A stretch of DNA of 8,362 nt from Thermococci archaeon (lineage in GTDB: Archaea; Methanobacteriota_B; Thermococci; Thermococcales; Thermococcaceae). The DNA is taken from positions 1-8,362 of the forward strand of contig QMUF01000061.1 in NCBI GenBank assembly GCA_003663525.1. The letters are read 5' to 3'. Positions 1-5,667 of this stretch are shown one piece after another; position 1 is the stretch's first letter, and each line of letters starts with the position of its first letter. A program made the position numbers and the translations under genes. The notes beneath the pieces are model-generated. The model saw nothing but the letters and a program-made list of their open reading frames with translations. It was not told the DNA's origin and did no database searches.

Positions 1-245
1 AGGCTATTTTGGGCCATATACACCCCACAGTTAGCGTAAGAATCGGAAACGCAGTTAAGAAAACTAAATGCTTTTTTAAAATTAACAAATTTTTGATCCT
101 CCCAACTGTAAATCCCTACATAGAAGGTTTTGATGTTAGAGAGGGAATAAAAATGGTGCCCTTCTTAAAGCAATCTTCAATGGGAGAAGCATATTTACCT
201 GATGGTACATACCTTGGAGTTATTGAGCTCAATCCAAAAACTTAA
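1..245 (+). CDS. Archaeal calcineurin-like metallophosphoesterase, C-terminal fragment (5' end outside window)
   Basis: This reading frame is open from the left edge (in frame from base 3) and stops with TAA at 243-245, so only the last 80 or so residues are present. The visible part begins AILGHIHPTVSVRIG. GHxHP is the last metal-binding motif of the calcineurin-like phosphoesterase fold, in which the histidines complete a two-metal centre. The following segment, LPTVNPYIEGFDVREG, then MGEAYLPDGTYLGVIEL, fits the end of the archaeal MJ0037-type (SbcD/Mre11-related) family, whose members are stand-alone enzymes of roughly 220-240 residues. The substrate of this family is not established; nuclease or phosphodiesterase activity is inferred from the fold. 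The TTG at base 9 is an internal leucine codon, not a start. The stop lies inside the TATA region of the next gene, so the two transcription units abut. Confidence 0.75.
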   Translation, partial: AILGHIHPTVSVRIGNAVKKTKCFFKINKFLILPTVNPYIEGFDVREGIKMVPFLKQSSMGEAYLPDGTYLGVIELNPKT

Positions 246-250
246 ATATA
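236..250 (+). promoter_or_regulatory. BRE/TATA promoter of the winged-helix regulator gene
   Basis: A purine-rich BRE-like stretch (CAAAAAC) precedes TTAAATATA, a good archaeal TATA box. Transcription would be expected to start about 25 bases downstream, near 271-273, about 10 nt before the ATG at 283. The box overlaps the stop codon of the preceding phosphoesterase gene. This is read from sequence only; no start site has been mapped. Confidence 0.6.
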
Positions 251-268
251 TGAAGATAAATCTTCATA
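249..268. promoter_or_regulatory. Palindromic operator candidate (9-bp arms, 2-bp spacer)
   Basis: The arms TATGAAGAT (249-257) and ATCTTCATA (260-268) are perfect inverted repeats separated by AA. The element sits between the TATA box and the predicted transcription start of the winged-helix gene, where a bound dimer would block the polymerase. Autoregulation by the downstream protein is the simplest reading. It is too AT-rich and too early in the leader to be a convincing terminator hairpin. Confidence 0.5.
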
Positions 269-282
269 AATGTGAAGTAGAT

Positions 283-618
283 ATGGGGGACATCTACGAG
301 AAATTAGAGGGCTTGTTAAAAAACCTCGGTTTTAAGAAAAATGAACTCAGGATATACTGGCTCCTCCTTGAAAAGAACAGTGCTATGCGTATTACAGAAA
401 TAAAAGAGGAGCTTGGAATAAGTGAAAGAAGCGTCAGAGAGCATGTACTCAACCTTTATAGACGAGGAGTTCTTAAAAGAGATCTCATACAGAAGGGATG
501 GCTTGGCTATGTTTATTCAGCAGTCTCCCCAGCAGAACTTTTGACAAAACTCAGGGAAAACATGGTAAAAAAGATAAATGAGCTGGAAAAAGAACTAAAA
601 AGAGATAATATTAAGTGA
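283..618 (+). CDS. Winged-helix transcriptional regulator, TrmB/AF2008-like
   Basis: This 111-residue cytosolic protein is a probable DNA-binding regulator. Residues about 1-30 form a leading helix, and residues about 35-65 a helix-turn-helix whose recognition helix is around SERSVREHVLNLYRRG. A wing with the characteristic KGWLGYVYSAVSP follows at 71-83, and residues 84-109 form a charged helix that probably mediates dimerisation. The order and wording closely resemble the archaeal HTH protein AF2008 (TrmB superfamily, DNA-binding part only), which also lacks a ligand-binding domain. The frame is open back to a GTG at 202. I chose ATG 283 because the TATA box at 243-250 predicts a transcript starting near 272, and because homology begins there. 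No strong ribosome binding site is visible, as expected for a near-leaderless mRNA. The 3' end overlaps the opposing peptidase gene by 24 nt. Its targets are unknown, but the palindrome in its promoter suggests autoregulation. Confidence 0.85.
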   Translation: MGDIYEKLEGLLKNLGFKKNELRIYWLLLEKNSAMRITEIKEELGISERSVREHVLNLYRRGVLKRDLIQKGWLGYVYSAVSPAELLTKLRENMVKKINELEKELKRDNIK

Positions 619-2280
619 TTTTAGTATCTCGAGGGTCTTTTCAAGTTTTTCACGGTCTATATCTCCAAATTCTTCTTTTAATGCTGTGTAAGCTTCCTCT
701 TTTGGTAACATTTCTCCGAGCATTAATAACTCATGAAGAAGAATCGTTGTTTGTCTATCCTCAAAAATTTTGGCCAATTTTTCTCCTTTATCTTTGTCTA
801 TTTGCATTATAGACCTCGGGGAGATTAGCCCTTTCTTTTTCCAATTCAACCAAGGTTCATATTTAAGTTTATGACCAATGTTTAGGCCCAAAAATCTTGA
901 ATCCCTGTATAATCCATCCATAACAAGCTTCTCGGCCACTTCAAGGTCTCTTTCCATGTTTAATTCTCCCAAATACTTCATTATATAAGCCCTTGCAAAT
1001 CTCTTGAGCTTCTTCCCATCCCCTTTTGAGAGAGCTAATGCTGTGGATAAAACAGCTTTCCCAATAATTTCAAGACTATCTTTACTAATTTTCTCAATTG
1101 TGTCCTCACTTGAATGGTAAAACTTATCGGGCCATGTTATAGGCATCACGCTTGGAATTCCAAAAAAGTTGAAGACATCATGATCGCTTCCCATCTCGTA
1201 GGGATAGCTTTTCACTTTCATCTTTGGTAATGGACTTCCGCCAAAACTTTCTCCTCCGGAGTTTGCCAAGTTAATGAAGTATTCCAGTAGTCCAGATATT
1301 ATAGAAAATCGTGAAAGAGGTGTTTTTATTACCATTATAGTTGATCCAGATCTATCTTCACTACCACCAACCATGTCTAGATTTATCACTGCATAATACT
1401 CTTCGAGATGGACCCAATTCTCTATAAAAGCTTGGGTACCATAATGCTCTGGAATCCAAAGAAATGCAAATCCAAATCTGAAAGAGTCGTTGTAAAACTC
1501 TTTGAGAACTCTGGCTAGCTCTATTAACATGGCCGCACCACTTGCGTTATCATTTGCTCCGGGTTTGGGATGACACATATGCGCCGTAAAGAGAATGTAG
1601 GGAGGACTTCCTATTTTAGCATATACAAGGGGCAAGGTTTGTTTCTCTGAGATGACACTCTCAACTTTTAGTTTTATCTCTACTTTCTCCCCTTTCTTAA
1701 GCTTCTGAATAATCTTATTTGCGAGATCTTCACTAAGAGCAACTGCTGGGATCTTCGCCCATTCTAAGTCCCTTTTTGTTAAGAATAACCCTATATAAGG
1801 AAAAGCTCTACCAGAACCTCTTCTATACGCTATAAATCCCAAAGCTCCATTTTCATTGGCTTTTTTATAATTTTCATGCCATTTTTCTCCAATAAGGACT
1901 ACTTTTCCTTTTACTTCTTTCCAATCTTCTTCTTTATCGATTGCTGTAACTTCGCCTTCAACGTCACCTGGTGGTGAATGAGCCATTACAACCAGAGGAG
2001 TTTTTGATGTGGTTATTCGTTCATTATCAATCTCTATCTCTCCATAAACGAGATCCCATGGGATTGGTGAGGCTAAGGTTAAATGCCATTTTTTTCCATC
2101 GTAAACTTCTTCTAAGAGTTCGGCTTTAAGGCCATTTATTCTGAGTTCTTCCAAAATATATCTTGCAGCCTCAACGAGCTCTTTAGAGCCCTGGATTCTG
2201 TGAAATTTGCTGATTTCTCCAATGTGATTCATGACATTTTCCACATCAAAAACATCGCTTTCTTTCAAAAACTCCCTCAT
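595..2280 (-). CDS. M28-family zinc aminopeptidase-like protein with PA-type insert
   Basis: This 561-residue protein is a predicted two-zinc aminopeptidase. The likely metal ligands are visible: H237 in CHPKPGANDNASG, bridging D244, E278 in WIPEHYG, D302 in NLDMVGG and H389 in FYHSSEDT. The CHP...NDNxSG wording is typical of the aminopeptidase-like (DUF4910-type) branch of clan MH. Residues about 95-200 look like a protease-associated domain (VKGKVVLI, ANENGALGFIAY) inserted before the catalytic core. Residues about 415-561 form a helical extension beyond the usual catalytic domain, possibly a small lid or winged-helix-like unit. There is no signal peptide or membrane segment, so it should act in the cytosol on peptides; the true substrate cannot be read. 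The ATG at 2280 is preceded by GGTG at a short distance. The gene ends 24 nt inside the facing regulator gene, and T-rich sequence on its own strand (about 587-601) could serve as terminator. Confidence 0.85.
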   Translation of the reverse strand: MREFLKESDVFDVENVMNHIGEISKFHRIQGSKELVEAARYILEELRINGLKAELLEEVYDGKKWHLTLASPIPWDLVYGEIEIDNERITTSKTPLVVMAHSPPGDVEGEVTAIDKEEDWKEVKGKVVLIGEKWHENYKKANENGALGFIAYRRGSGRAFPYIGLFLTKRDLEWAKIPAVALSEDLANKIIQKLKKGEKVEIKLKVESVISEKQTLPLVYAKIGSPPYILFTAHMCHPKPGANDNASGAAMLIELARVLKEFYNDSFRFGFAFLWIPEHYGTQAFIENWVHLEEYYAVINLDMVGGSEDRSGSTIMVIKTPLSRFSIISGLLEYFINLANSGGESFGGSPLPKMKVKSYPYEMGSDHDVFNFFGIPSVMPITWPDKFYHSSEDTIEKISKDSLEIIGKAVLSTALALSKGDGKKLKRFARAYIMKYLGELNMERDLEVAEKLVMDGLYRDSRFLGLNIGHKLKYEPWLNWKKKGLISPRSIMQIDKDKGEKLAKIFEDRQTTILLHELLMLGEMLPKEEAYTALKEEFGDIDREKLEKTLEILKSLNIISF

Positions 2281-2364
2281 TTACAACACCAGATAAAATG
2301 AGTTAGAAATACCAATAAAGTTTACCCTTCTCTTCCGAAAGCTTCATCCCTTAAAGTAGAGGGC

Positions 2365-2796
2365 TTAATCTTCTTCACCGAGCATCTTGGGTAAGGAAAG
2401 CATTTTTGGAGCTTCTATGGACTTTATGAGTTTTATTATCTCAGGAGGTTCCATTATTTTTGGCGTTTTTGCAAATGTCTGGTACTCTTCTTCAATTTCT
2501 TCTTTTTCTTTGGTTTCGGTGACTTCTTTTGTACTCTCAGGGATGATCTCAGATTCTAATTTACTGAGTCCAAGTTCTATTTCTTTTAATTTTCTGGCCT
2601 TTCCGTCTTCTATGCCCTTTTCATACGCTGTCCTTACTTCATTATATATACCAAAGAGCTTTGCCTTTTCGTAGATCTCTCCTTTTTTCTTGGAGACCCA
2701 GGAGACCCATTCTGTATGCCCCTTATATCCAACAAAGTATCCAAACCTGTAAGCCTCTTTTATAAGTTCTTGCCTTTTGGTTGCCTTTTCACTCAT
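2365..2796 (-). CDS. Small acidic partner protein of a KaiC-like ATPase, function unknown
   Basis: I do not recognise a named family. The 143-residue protein has three parts. The N-terminal part (about 1-70) is helical and aromatic, with AYRFGYFVGYKGHTEWVSW followed by a basic helix. The middle (about 75-105) is strongly charged and Glu-rich and is probably disordered or coiled. The short C-terminal tail is hydrophobic and proline-containing, with two similar pieces (APKMLSLPKML and TPKIMEPPEII). The frame can be extended to a TTG at 2808, but ATG 2796 is preferred: GGTGA lies five bases upstream of it, and that GGTGA is made from the last codon and stop (TGG TGA) of the ATPase gene. Only 5 nt separate the two genes, so they are almost certainly co-transcribed and translationally coupled. 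A role as adaptor, regulator or anchor for the ATPase is inference from this pairing. No catalytic motif, membrane segment or signal peptide is visible. Confidence 0.75.
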   Translation of the reverse strand: MSEKATKRQELIKEAYRFGYFVGYKGHTEWVSWVSKKKGEIYEKAKLFGIYNEVRTAYEKGIEDGKARKLKEIELGLSKLESEIIPESTKEVTETKEKEEIEEEYQTFAKTPKIMEPPEIIKLIKSIEAPKMLSLPKMLGEED

Positions 2797-2801
2797 CTTA
2801 G

Positions 2802-3515
2802 TCACCAAGGTGCTTCATTATACACCTCTATGCCATTTTCCGTGATTTTTATTTTCTTCAAATTACTGTCATGTGAGGTTCCTCTCATTTTTAGTATTTG
2901 AAGTGCTCTTATCATGTTGTACTGTCTCATAAAATGATGCATCATTATCACTCCACTGGCCACGTAGTAGTCATCTGTGTATTTTTCAGATTCCATCATC
3001 TCTGTTATTATGATTGCCGTTATTTCCATGGTAGAAAGCAGTTTTATTAGCCTTACAACCTCTTTTCGTTTATTTTCAGGGTCTTGTACCATGAATTCTA
3101 ATGGAGTGAAAGAATCTATAACAACTCTTTTTGCATTTTCATGCAATATGATGCTTTTTATTTCCTCTAAAATCTCTGCCCACGTTGGTTTTTTGCTTCC
3201 TCGGGTTAAAACAGCTCCTAGGTCATATATCACAATCCTTTTGCTTCGAATGTGGGACAGAAGATTGAACCTATAATAGAGCATATCTTGGATTATAGTC
3301 TTGGGGTCATCAACCAGGGAAATATAAACTCCCTTTTCCCCGTTCTTAGCTCCTTCAACTAGAAACTGAATTCCCAAGGTGGTTTTACCACTACCTGGGG
3401 GCCCGGTAACAACATACACTCTACCGGGGATAAGCCCTCCACCGATGAGAGCATCGAGCCCCTTTACTCCAGTAGAGACACGGGTATGTATTGGAAGTGA
3501 TTTATTTTCCATCAT
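2802..3515 (-). CDS. KaiC-like RecA-superfamily ATPase
   Basis: This is a single-domain archaeal KaiC-like ATPase of 237 residues. It opens with VSTGVKGLDALIGGGLIPG, the usual entry to the fold. Walker A is GPPGSGKTT (38-46, Lys44), and a Walker B strand reads RVVIDS (Asp134). A C-terminal KMRGTSHD (209-216) corresponds to the KxRG motif that contacts the neighbouring subunit's nucleotide in this family. Hexamer formation and ATP-dependent signalling are known for KaiC relatives; the role here is unknown. After the second strand, where relatives usually carry a Glu-Glu pair, this protein has LVDDP (67-71), so the catalytic base may be altered. The frame extends to ATG 3527, but I chose ATG 3515: GGAGG lies five bases before it, and the TATA box at 3545-3552 predicts transcription starting near 3523, too late for the longer start. 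The acidic partner gene follows 5 nt downstream. Confidence 0.85.
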   Translation of the reverse strand: MMENKSLPIHTRVSTGVKGLDALIGGGLIPGRVYVVTGPPGSGKTTLGIQFLVEGAKNGEKGVYISLVDDPKTIIQDMLYYRFNLLSHIRSKRIVIYDLGAVLTRGSKKPTWAEILEEIKSIILHENAKRVVIDSFTPLEFMVQDPENKRKEVVRLIKLLSTMEITAIIITEMMESEKYTDDYYVASGVIMMHHFMRQYNMIRALQILKMRGTSHDSNLKKIKITENGIEVYNEAPW

Positions 3516-3544
3516 GTTCTCCTCCATTTGTAGTTTGGCACGGA

Positions 3545-3560
3545 AATATTTATTCTTTTC
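3545..3560 (-). promoter_or_regulatory. BRE/TATA promoter of the KaiC-like ATPase operon
   Basis: On the minus strand GAAAAGAA followed by TAAATATT is a good BRE plus TATA box. The expected start, about 25 bases on (near 3523), lies after the upstream ATG and just before the GGAGG ribosome binding site, which supports ATG 3515. A 10-bp palindrome, TCCTTAAGGA (3565-3574), lies just upstream of the BRE and could be a regulator site; this is weak on its own. Confidence 0.6.
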
Positions 3561-3582
3561 TTCCTCCTTAAGGATATGCGGA

Positions 3583-4638
3583 TCATCCCCATGTAATGTT
3601 TCGATTGAAGATAAACCGAACTATAAAAGAGAATCCAATCCCGATGAGGTTTGCAATTAAATAGTGAAGCCCCATGTAAAGAAGGATTAAATAAATAGCC
3701 CATTGTACTAAAGCTCCAGTGAGAGCAGCAAGATGAAAGTTTAGGAGTCTTAAATGAAAAGGTTTTCTTTTTAAGTCTTTAAACGTCCAGATATCGTTCC
3801 ATGTAAAATTGTTGAGTATTGAAAGCTCGGTAGCTGGAAGAATGGCCAGTCTTTTGTCCCAACCTAGAAACTCGACGAAACCTAGGAGTGCTCCCTCATT
3901 TACAAAAATCCCGCTTAAACCCACAAAAGAGAATTTAATCAATCGATCTATTTCCCCTTCCCACCTCATCAGACGATATATGTGCTTTAGATAGTTAATG
4001 ATCTGTTTTTGACTTAGCTTGCTTTCTCCAGCTCGCCGCAGACCAAATGTGAATGGAACTTCAACAACTCTCTCATATTGCCCTTTTATAAGTATTTCCA
4101 GAAGTATTTTGAATCCCACTGGATTCAAATCCGTTTTCGCAATGACACCCTTTTTGAGAGCAAAGAATCCACTCACTGGATCTTTTATATCCCTTATTTT
4201 AGGCAACGCCACCCTTCCAACCATAATAGCACCTTTGGAAATGATCTTCCTCCACCAGTACCAGTTTTCAACCTTTCCTCCCTTAACGTACCTGCTAGCT
4301 ATTGATATATCTGCTCCATGCTCAATAGCTTCTATTAGTTTGGGGATAACCTCCGGAGGGTGCTGAAGATCAGCGTCCATTACCACAATGATGTCTCCAT
4401 TAACTTCTTCAAACCCCCTTATAACTGCTGAAGAAAGGCCTTTTTCTTTTGTTCTTCGTATAACCCTCACAGGATATATTTTTCCGAGGATTTCTGCTTT
4501 TTCCCAAGTTTTATCGGGAGAATCATCATCCACTATTATTATTTCAAAATCTCTATCTTCTAATGCTCTTGAAACTCGTTCAAAAAGTTCCTCTAAATTT
4601 TCACGTTCATTGTACGTTGGTATTATTATGGATATCAT
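3583..4638 (-). CDS. Polyprenyl (dolichyl)-phosphate mannose synthase with GtrA-like membrane domain
   Basis: This 351-residue enzyme is a GT2-family glycosyltransferase that should transfer mannose from GDP-mannose to a dolichyl phosphate carrier at the inner face of the membrane, supplying lipid-linked mannose for protein or lipid glycosylation. The N-terminal GT-A domain (1 to about 228) starts IIIPTYNERENL and carries VDDDSPD (36-42), the metal-binding DAD (88-90) with QHPPE (92-96), DPVSGFFA (153-160) and RRAGESKLS (201-209), which lies at the interface with the membrane. The rest is a GtrA-like domain with four membrane segments at about 232-255, 264-283, 298-321 and 325-345. Length and architecture match the structurally characterised Pyrococcus furiosus DPM synthase. 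The ATG follows a GGGGGGT ribosome binding site at 4643-4649 and a TATA box near 4674. It is transcribed away from tRNA-Pro. The sugar specificity is inferred from the family. Confidence 0.92.
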   Translation of the reverse strand: MISIIIPTYNERENLEELFERVSRALEDRDFEIIIVDDDSPDKTWEKAEILGKIYPVRVIRRTKEKGLSSAVIRGFEEVNGDIIVVMDADLQHPPEVIPKLIEAIEHGADISIASRYVKGGKVENWYWWRKIISKGAIMVGRVALPKIRDIKDPVSGFFALKKGVIAKTDLNPVGFKILLEILIKGQYERVVEVPFTFGLRRAGESKLSQKQIINYLKHIYRLMRWEGEIDRLIKFSFVGLSGIFVNEGALLGFVEFLGWDKRLAILPATELSILNNFTWNDIWTFKDLKRKPFHLRLLNFHLAALTGALVQWAIYLILLYMGLHYLIANLIGIGFSFIVRFIFNRNITWG

Positions 4639-4642
4639 GAAG

Positions 4643-4680
4643 ACCCCCCAACACTATGCAACCCAGACCTTATATTTATT
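4643..4680 (-). promoter_or_regulatory. Promoter and ribosome binding site of the mannosyltransferase gene
   Basis: On the minus strand, AAAATAAATATAAGG (TATA core about 4670-4679) predicts transcription starting near 4649, roughly 10 nt before the ATG at 4638. GGGGGGT at 4643-4649 can serve as ribosome binding site. The site is back-to-back with the tRNA promoter about 30 bp away. Confidence 0.6.
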
Positions 4681-4690
4681 TTTATCAGGT

Positions 4691-4706
4691 TAGAAAGATT
4701 TATAAC
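4691..4706 (+). promoter_or_regulatory. BRE/TATA promoter of tRNA-Pro
   Basis: AGAAAGA followed by TTTATAA (4699-4705) is a good BRE plus TATA box. The predicted start, about 25 bases on, falls near 4728, a few bases before the first base of the mature tRNA. It is the only clear plus-strand promoter seen upstream of the methyltransferase gene at 4832. Confidence 0.7.
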
Positions 4707-4730
4707 TTGATTCTTAAAAGTTAGCCCTAG

Positions 4731-4808
4731 GGGGCCGTGGGGTAGCTTGGTCCATCCTTCCGGCTTCGGGAGCCGGAAACCCGGGTTCAAATCCCGGCGG
4801 CCCCACCA
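4731..4808 (+). tRNA. tRNA-Pro, anticodon CGG, with encoded CCA
   Basis: All arms fold by eye. The acceptor stem pairs GGGGCCG (4731-4737) with CGGCCCC (4798-4804). The anticodon stem pairs CCGGC (4760-4764) with GCCGG (4772-4776) around loop TTCGGGA, which gives anticodon CGG at 4767-4769, reading CCG proline codons. The T arm pairs CCGGG with CCCGG around TTCAAAT. The discriminator A4805 is followed by an encoded CCA (4806-4808). The gene has no intron. Its GC content is far above the surroundings, as expected for a tRNA of a hyperthermophile. The D arm contains GGTAGCTTGGTCC, with the position-15 guanine that ArcS-pathway archaeosine would modify. Confidence 0.97.
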
Positions 4809-4831
4809 AAAAGGACTTCTAGGTGAGTATA

Positions 4832-5461
4832 ATGCCATATCTACTGATCGAGCACCTTGAAGAAATAAGTGAATGGCTTTGGCTTGAATATTCTCACGCG
4901 GCACAGTGGTGGAAAGATAAACTCATCTTTACAAATGTTAGAGAGGATGAGAGAGAAAAGCTCGCAAAACTGGGGAGTGTCTTAAGTGAGACTGTTACAA
5001 AGTTTCCATTTGAATGCTCAAAACTTATTGTTCTTGATCTTCAAGCCGAAGAAGAACTTAAACCAGAGGATATTGAAGATGACACTATAATAGTCGTTGG
5101 GGGCATTTTAGGGGATGCAATCCCCAAAGGGAGAACTAAGGAGTTTATAACCTCAAAGATGAAAGGAGTAAAAGTTAGACACATAGGAAAGCCACAATAT
5201 TCGATTGATGGGGCTTCAATAGTGACAAAGCTTATTGCGGATGGAAAAAGGATTGAAGAAATTGAATATGTGGAAAACCCAACGATAAGGCTTGACAACT
5301 TAAGTGAAATTACCCTCCACTATGCTGTTCCAAAGCTCAACGGGAAACCTCTGATCACTCCAGGTTTAATAGAACTTCAGAAAAAAGAGCTTGGATTTGG
5401 AGAGGAAGAAATCAATGATAAAGAAGTTTTAGAGTTTTTTGAAGGAAAAAGAGAACTCTAA
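4832..5461 (+). CDS. SPOUT-fold methyltransferase, Sfm1-like (PF04252, COG2428)
   Basis: This 209-residue predicted SAM-dependent methyltransferase has a trefoil-knot fold. It begins PYLLIEHLEEISEWLWLEYS, which matches the conserved start of the Sfm1 family (IEHMEE...W..LEYS). Residues 66-75 (IVLDLQAEEE), GGILGD at 90-95 with KGRTKEF, VRHIGKPQYSIDGA (115-128) and EIEYVENP (143-150) are further family blocks; GGILGD belongs to the SAM-binding knot. Yeast Sfm1 methylates an arginine of ribosomal protein uS3, whereas the archaeal family was earlier labelled an RNA methyltransferase; the archaeal substrate is unknown to me. ATG 4832 is chosen over GTG 4823 because GGTGA (4822-4826) sits five bases before it. 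The gene starts 23 nt after the tRNA-Pro CCA with no TATA box between them, so it may be read from the tRNA promoter. T-runs after its stop could terminate it. Confidence 0.85.
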   Translation: MPYLLIEHLEEISEWLWLEYSHAAQWWKDKLIFTNVREDEREKLAKLGSVLSETVTKFPFECSKLIVLDLQAEEELKPEDIEDDTIIVVGGILGDAIPKGRTKEFITSKMKGVKVRHIGKPQYSIDGASIVTKLIADGKRIEEIEYVENPTIRLDNLSEITLHYAVPKLNGKPLITPGLIELQKKELGFGEEEINDKEVLEFFEGKREL

Positions 5462-5601
5462 AGTTTTTTCTCCAATTTTTTCACAAAGTCTATGTCAGTT
5501 TTTCTTGGCCAAACTTTATCTGCTACTCGTATCCTTATGAGTACCAACCCTCCCTTCAATCTAATCATCCCTCTCAGGAACGTTTTGACTGTCTTTTTCA
5601 T
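5458..5601 (-). CDS. Short basic protein of 47 residues, unrecognised
   Basis: This short frame has all the parts of a gene. It starts at ATG 5601 and reads MKKTVKTFLRGMIRLKGG..., with VADKVWPRKTDIDFVKKL near the end, and stops at TAG 5458-5460. GGGTGGGT (5605-5612) stands at ribosome-binding distance, and a TATA-like TTTAATAAAATTTA lies at 5633-5646, giving an expected start near 5615. The protein is strongly basic, with a hydrophobic strand-like core (GLVLIRIRV), no membrane segment and no cysteines. I know no family for it. The stop overlaps that of the facing methyltransferase gene by two bases of codon, so the two genes end tail to tail. It fills what would otherwise be a 200-base gap. 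Codon choice (AGA/AGG, AAA/AAG, ATA) fits the neighbours. Confidence 0.6.
   Translation of the reverse strand: MKKTVKTFLRGMIRLKGGLVLIRIRVADKVWPRKTDIDFVKKLEKKL
5464..5481 (+). terminator. T-run terminator candidate of the methyltransferase gene
   Basis: Two T-hexamers, TTTTTT at 5464-5469 and 5476-5481, lie directly after the TAA of the SPOUT methyltransferase gene. Oligo-T tracts without a hairpin are sufficient for archaeal intrinsic termination. The tract also encodes the lysine-rich end of the opposing short gene, so it serves two purposes. Confidence 0.5.
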
Positions 5602-5632
5602 ATAACCCACCCATCATTGCTGGCTAGAATTC

Positions 5633-5646
5633 TAAATTTTATTAAA
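5633..5646 (-). promoter_or_regulatory. TATA-like promoter of the 47-codon gene
   Basis: Minus-strand CTTTAATAAAATTTA lies 32-45 bases upstream of the ATG at 5601, preceded by AAAA in BRE position. The expected start is near 5615, leaving a leader of about 14 nt that contains the GGGTGGGT ribosome binding site. The match is moderate, and AT-rich intergenic DNA gives such boxes by chance. Confidence 0.4.
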
Positions 5647-5667
5647 GTTTTGCTAAAGAAACTCCAC

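Noticed and set aside
249..268. The palindrome as a terminator hairpin of the phosphoesterase gene
   Set aside because: The stem is AT-rich with a two-base loop and no T-run follows; its place between a TATA box and a start fits an operator better.
202..282. Longer N-terminus (GTG 202 or ATG 250) for the winged-helix regulator
   Set aside because: It would require translation of bases before and within the predicted TATA box and operator; homology to AF2008-like proteins begins at ATG 283.
2387..2674. Plus-strand frame opposite the acidic partner gene
   Set aside because: The Ser/Phe-rich product is what the reverse of a Glu/Lys-rich coding region gives; there is no promoter or ribosome binding site.
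3512..3703. Minus-strand frame of 63 codons between the ATPase and mannosyltransferase genes
   Set aside because: It overlaps the well-supported end of the mannosyltransferase and the ATPase promoter, and shows no ribosome binding site or family features.
4635..4904. Minus-strand open frame across the tRNA and its flanks
   Set aside because: It is antisense to tRNA-Pro, its promoter and the start of the methyltransferase, and its protein resembles no family; spurious frames opposite GC-rich tRNAs are common.
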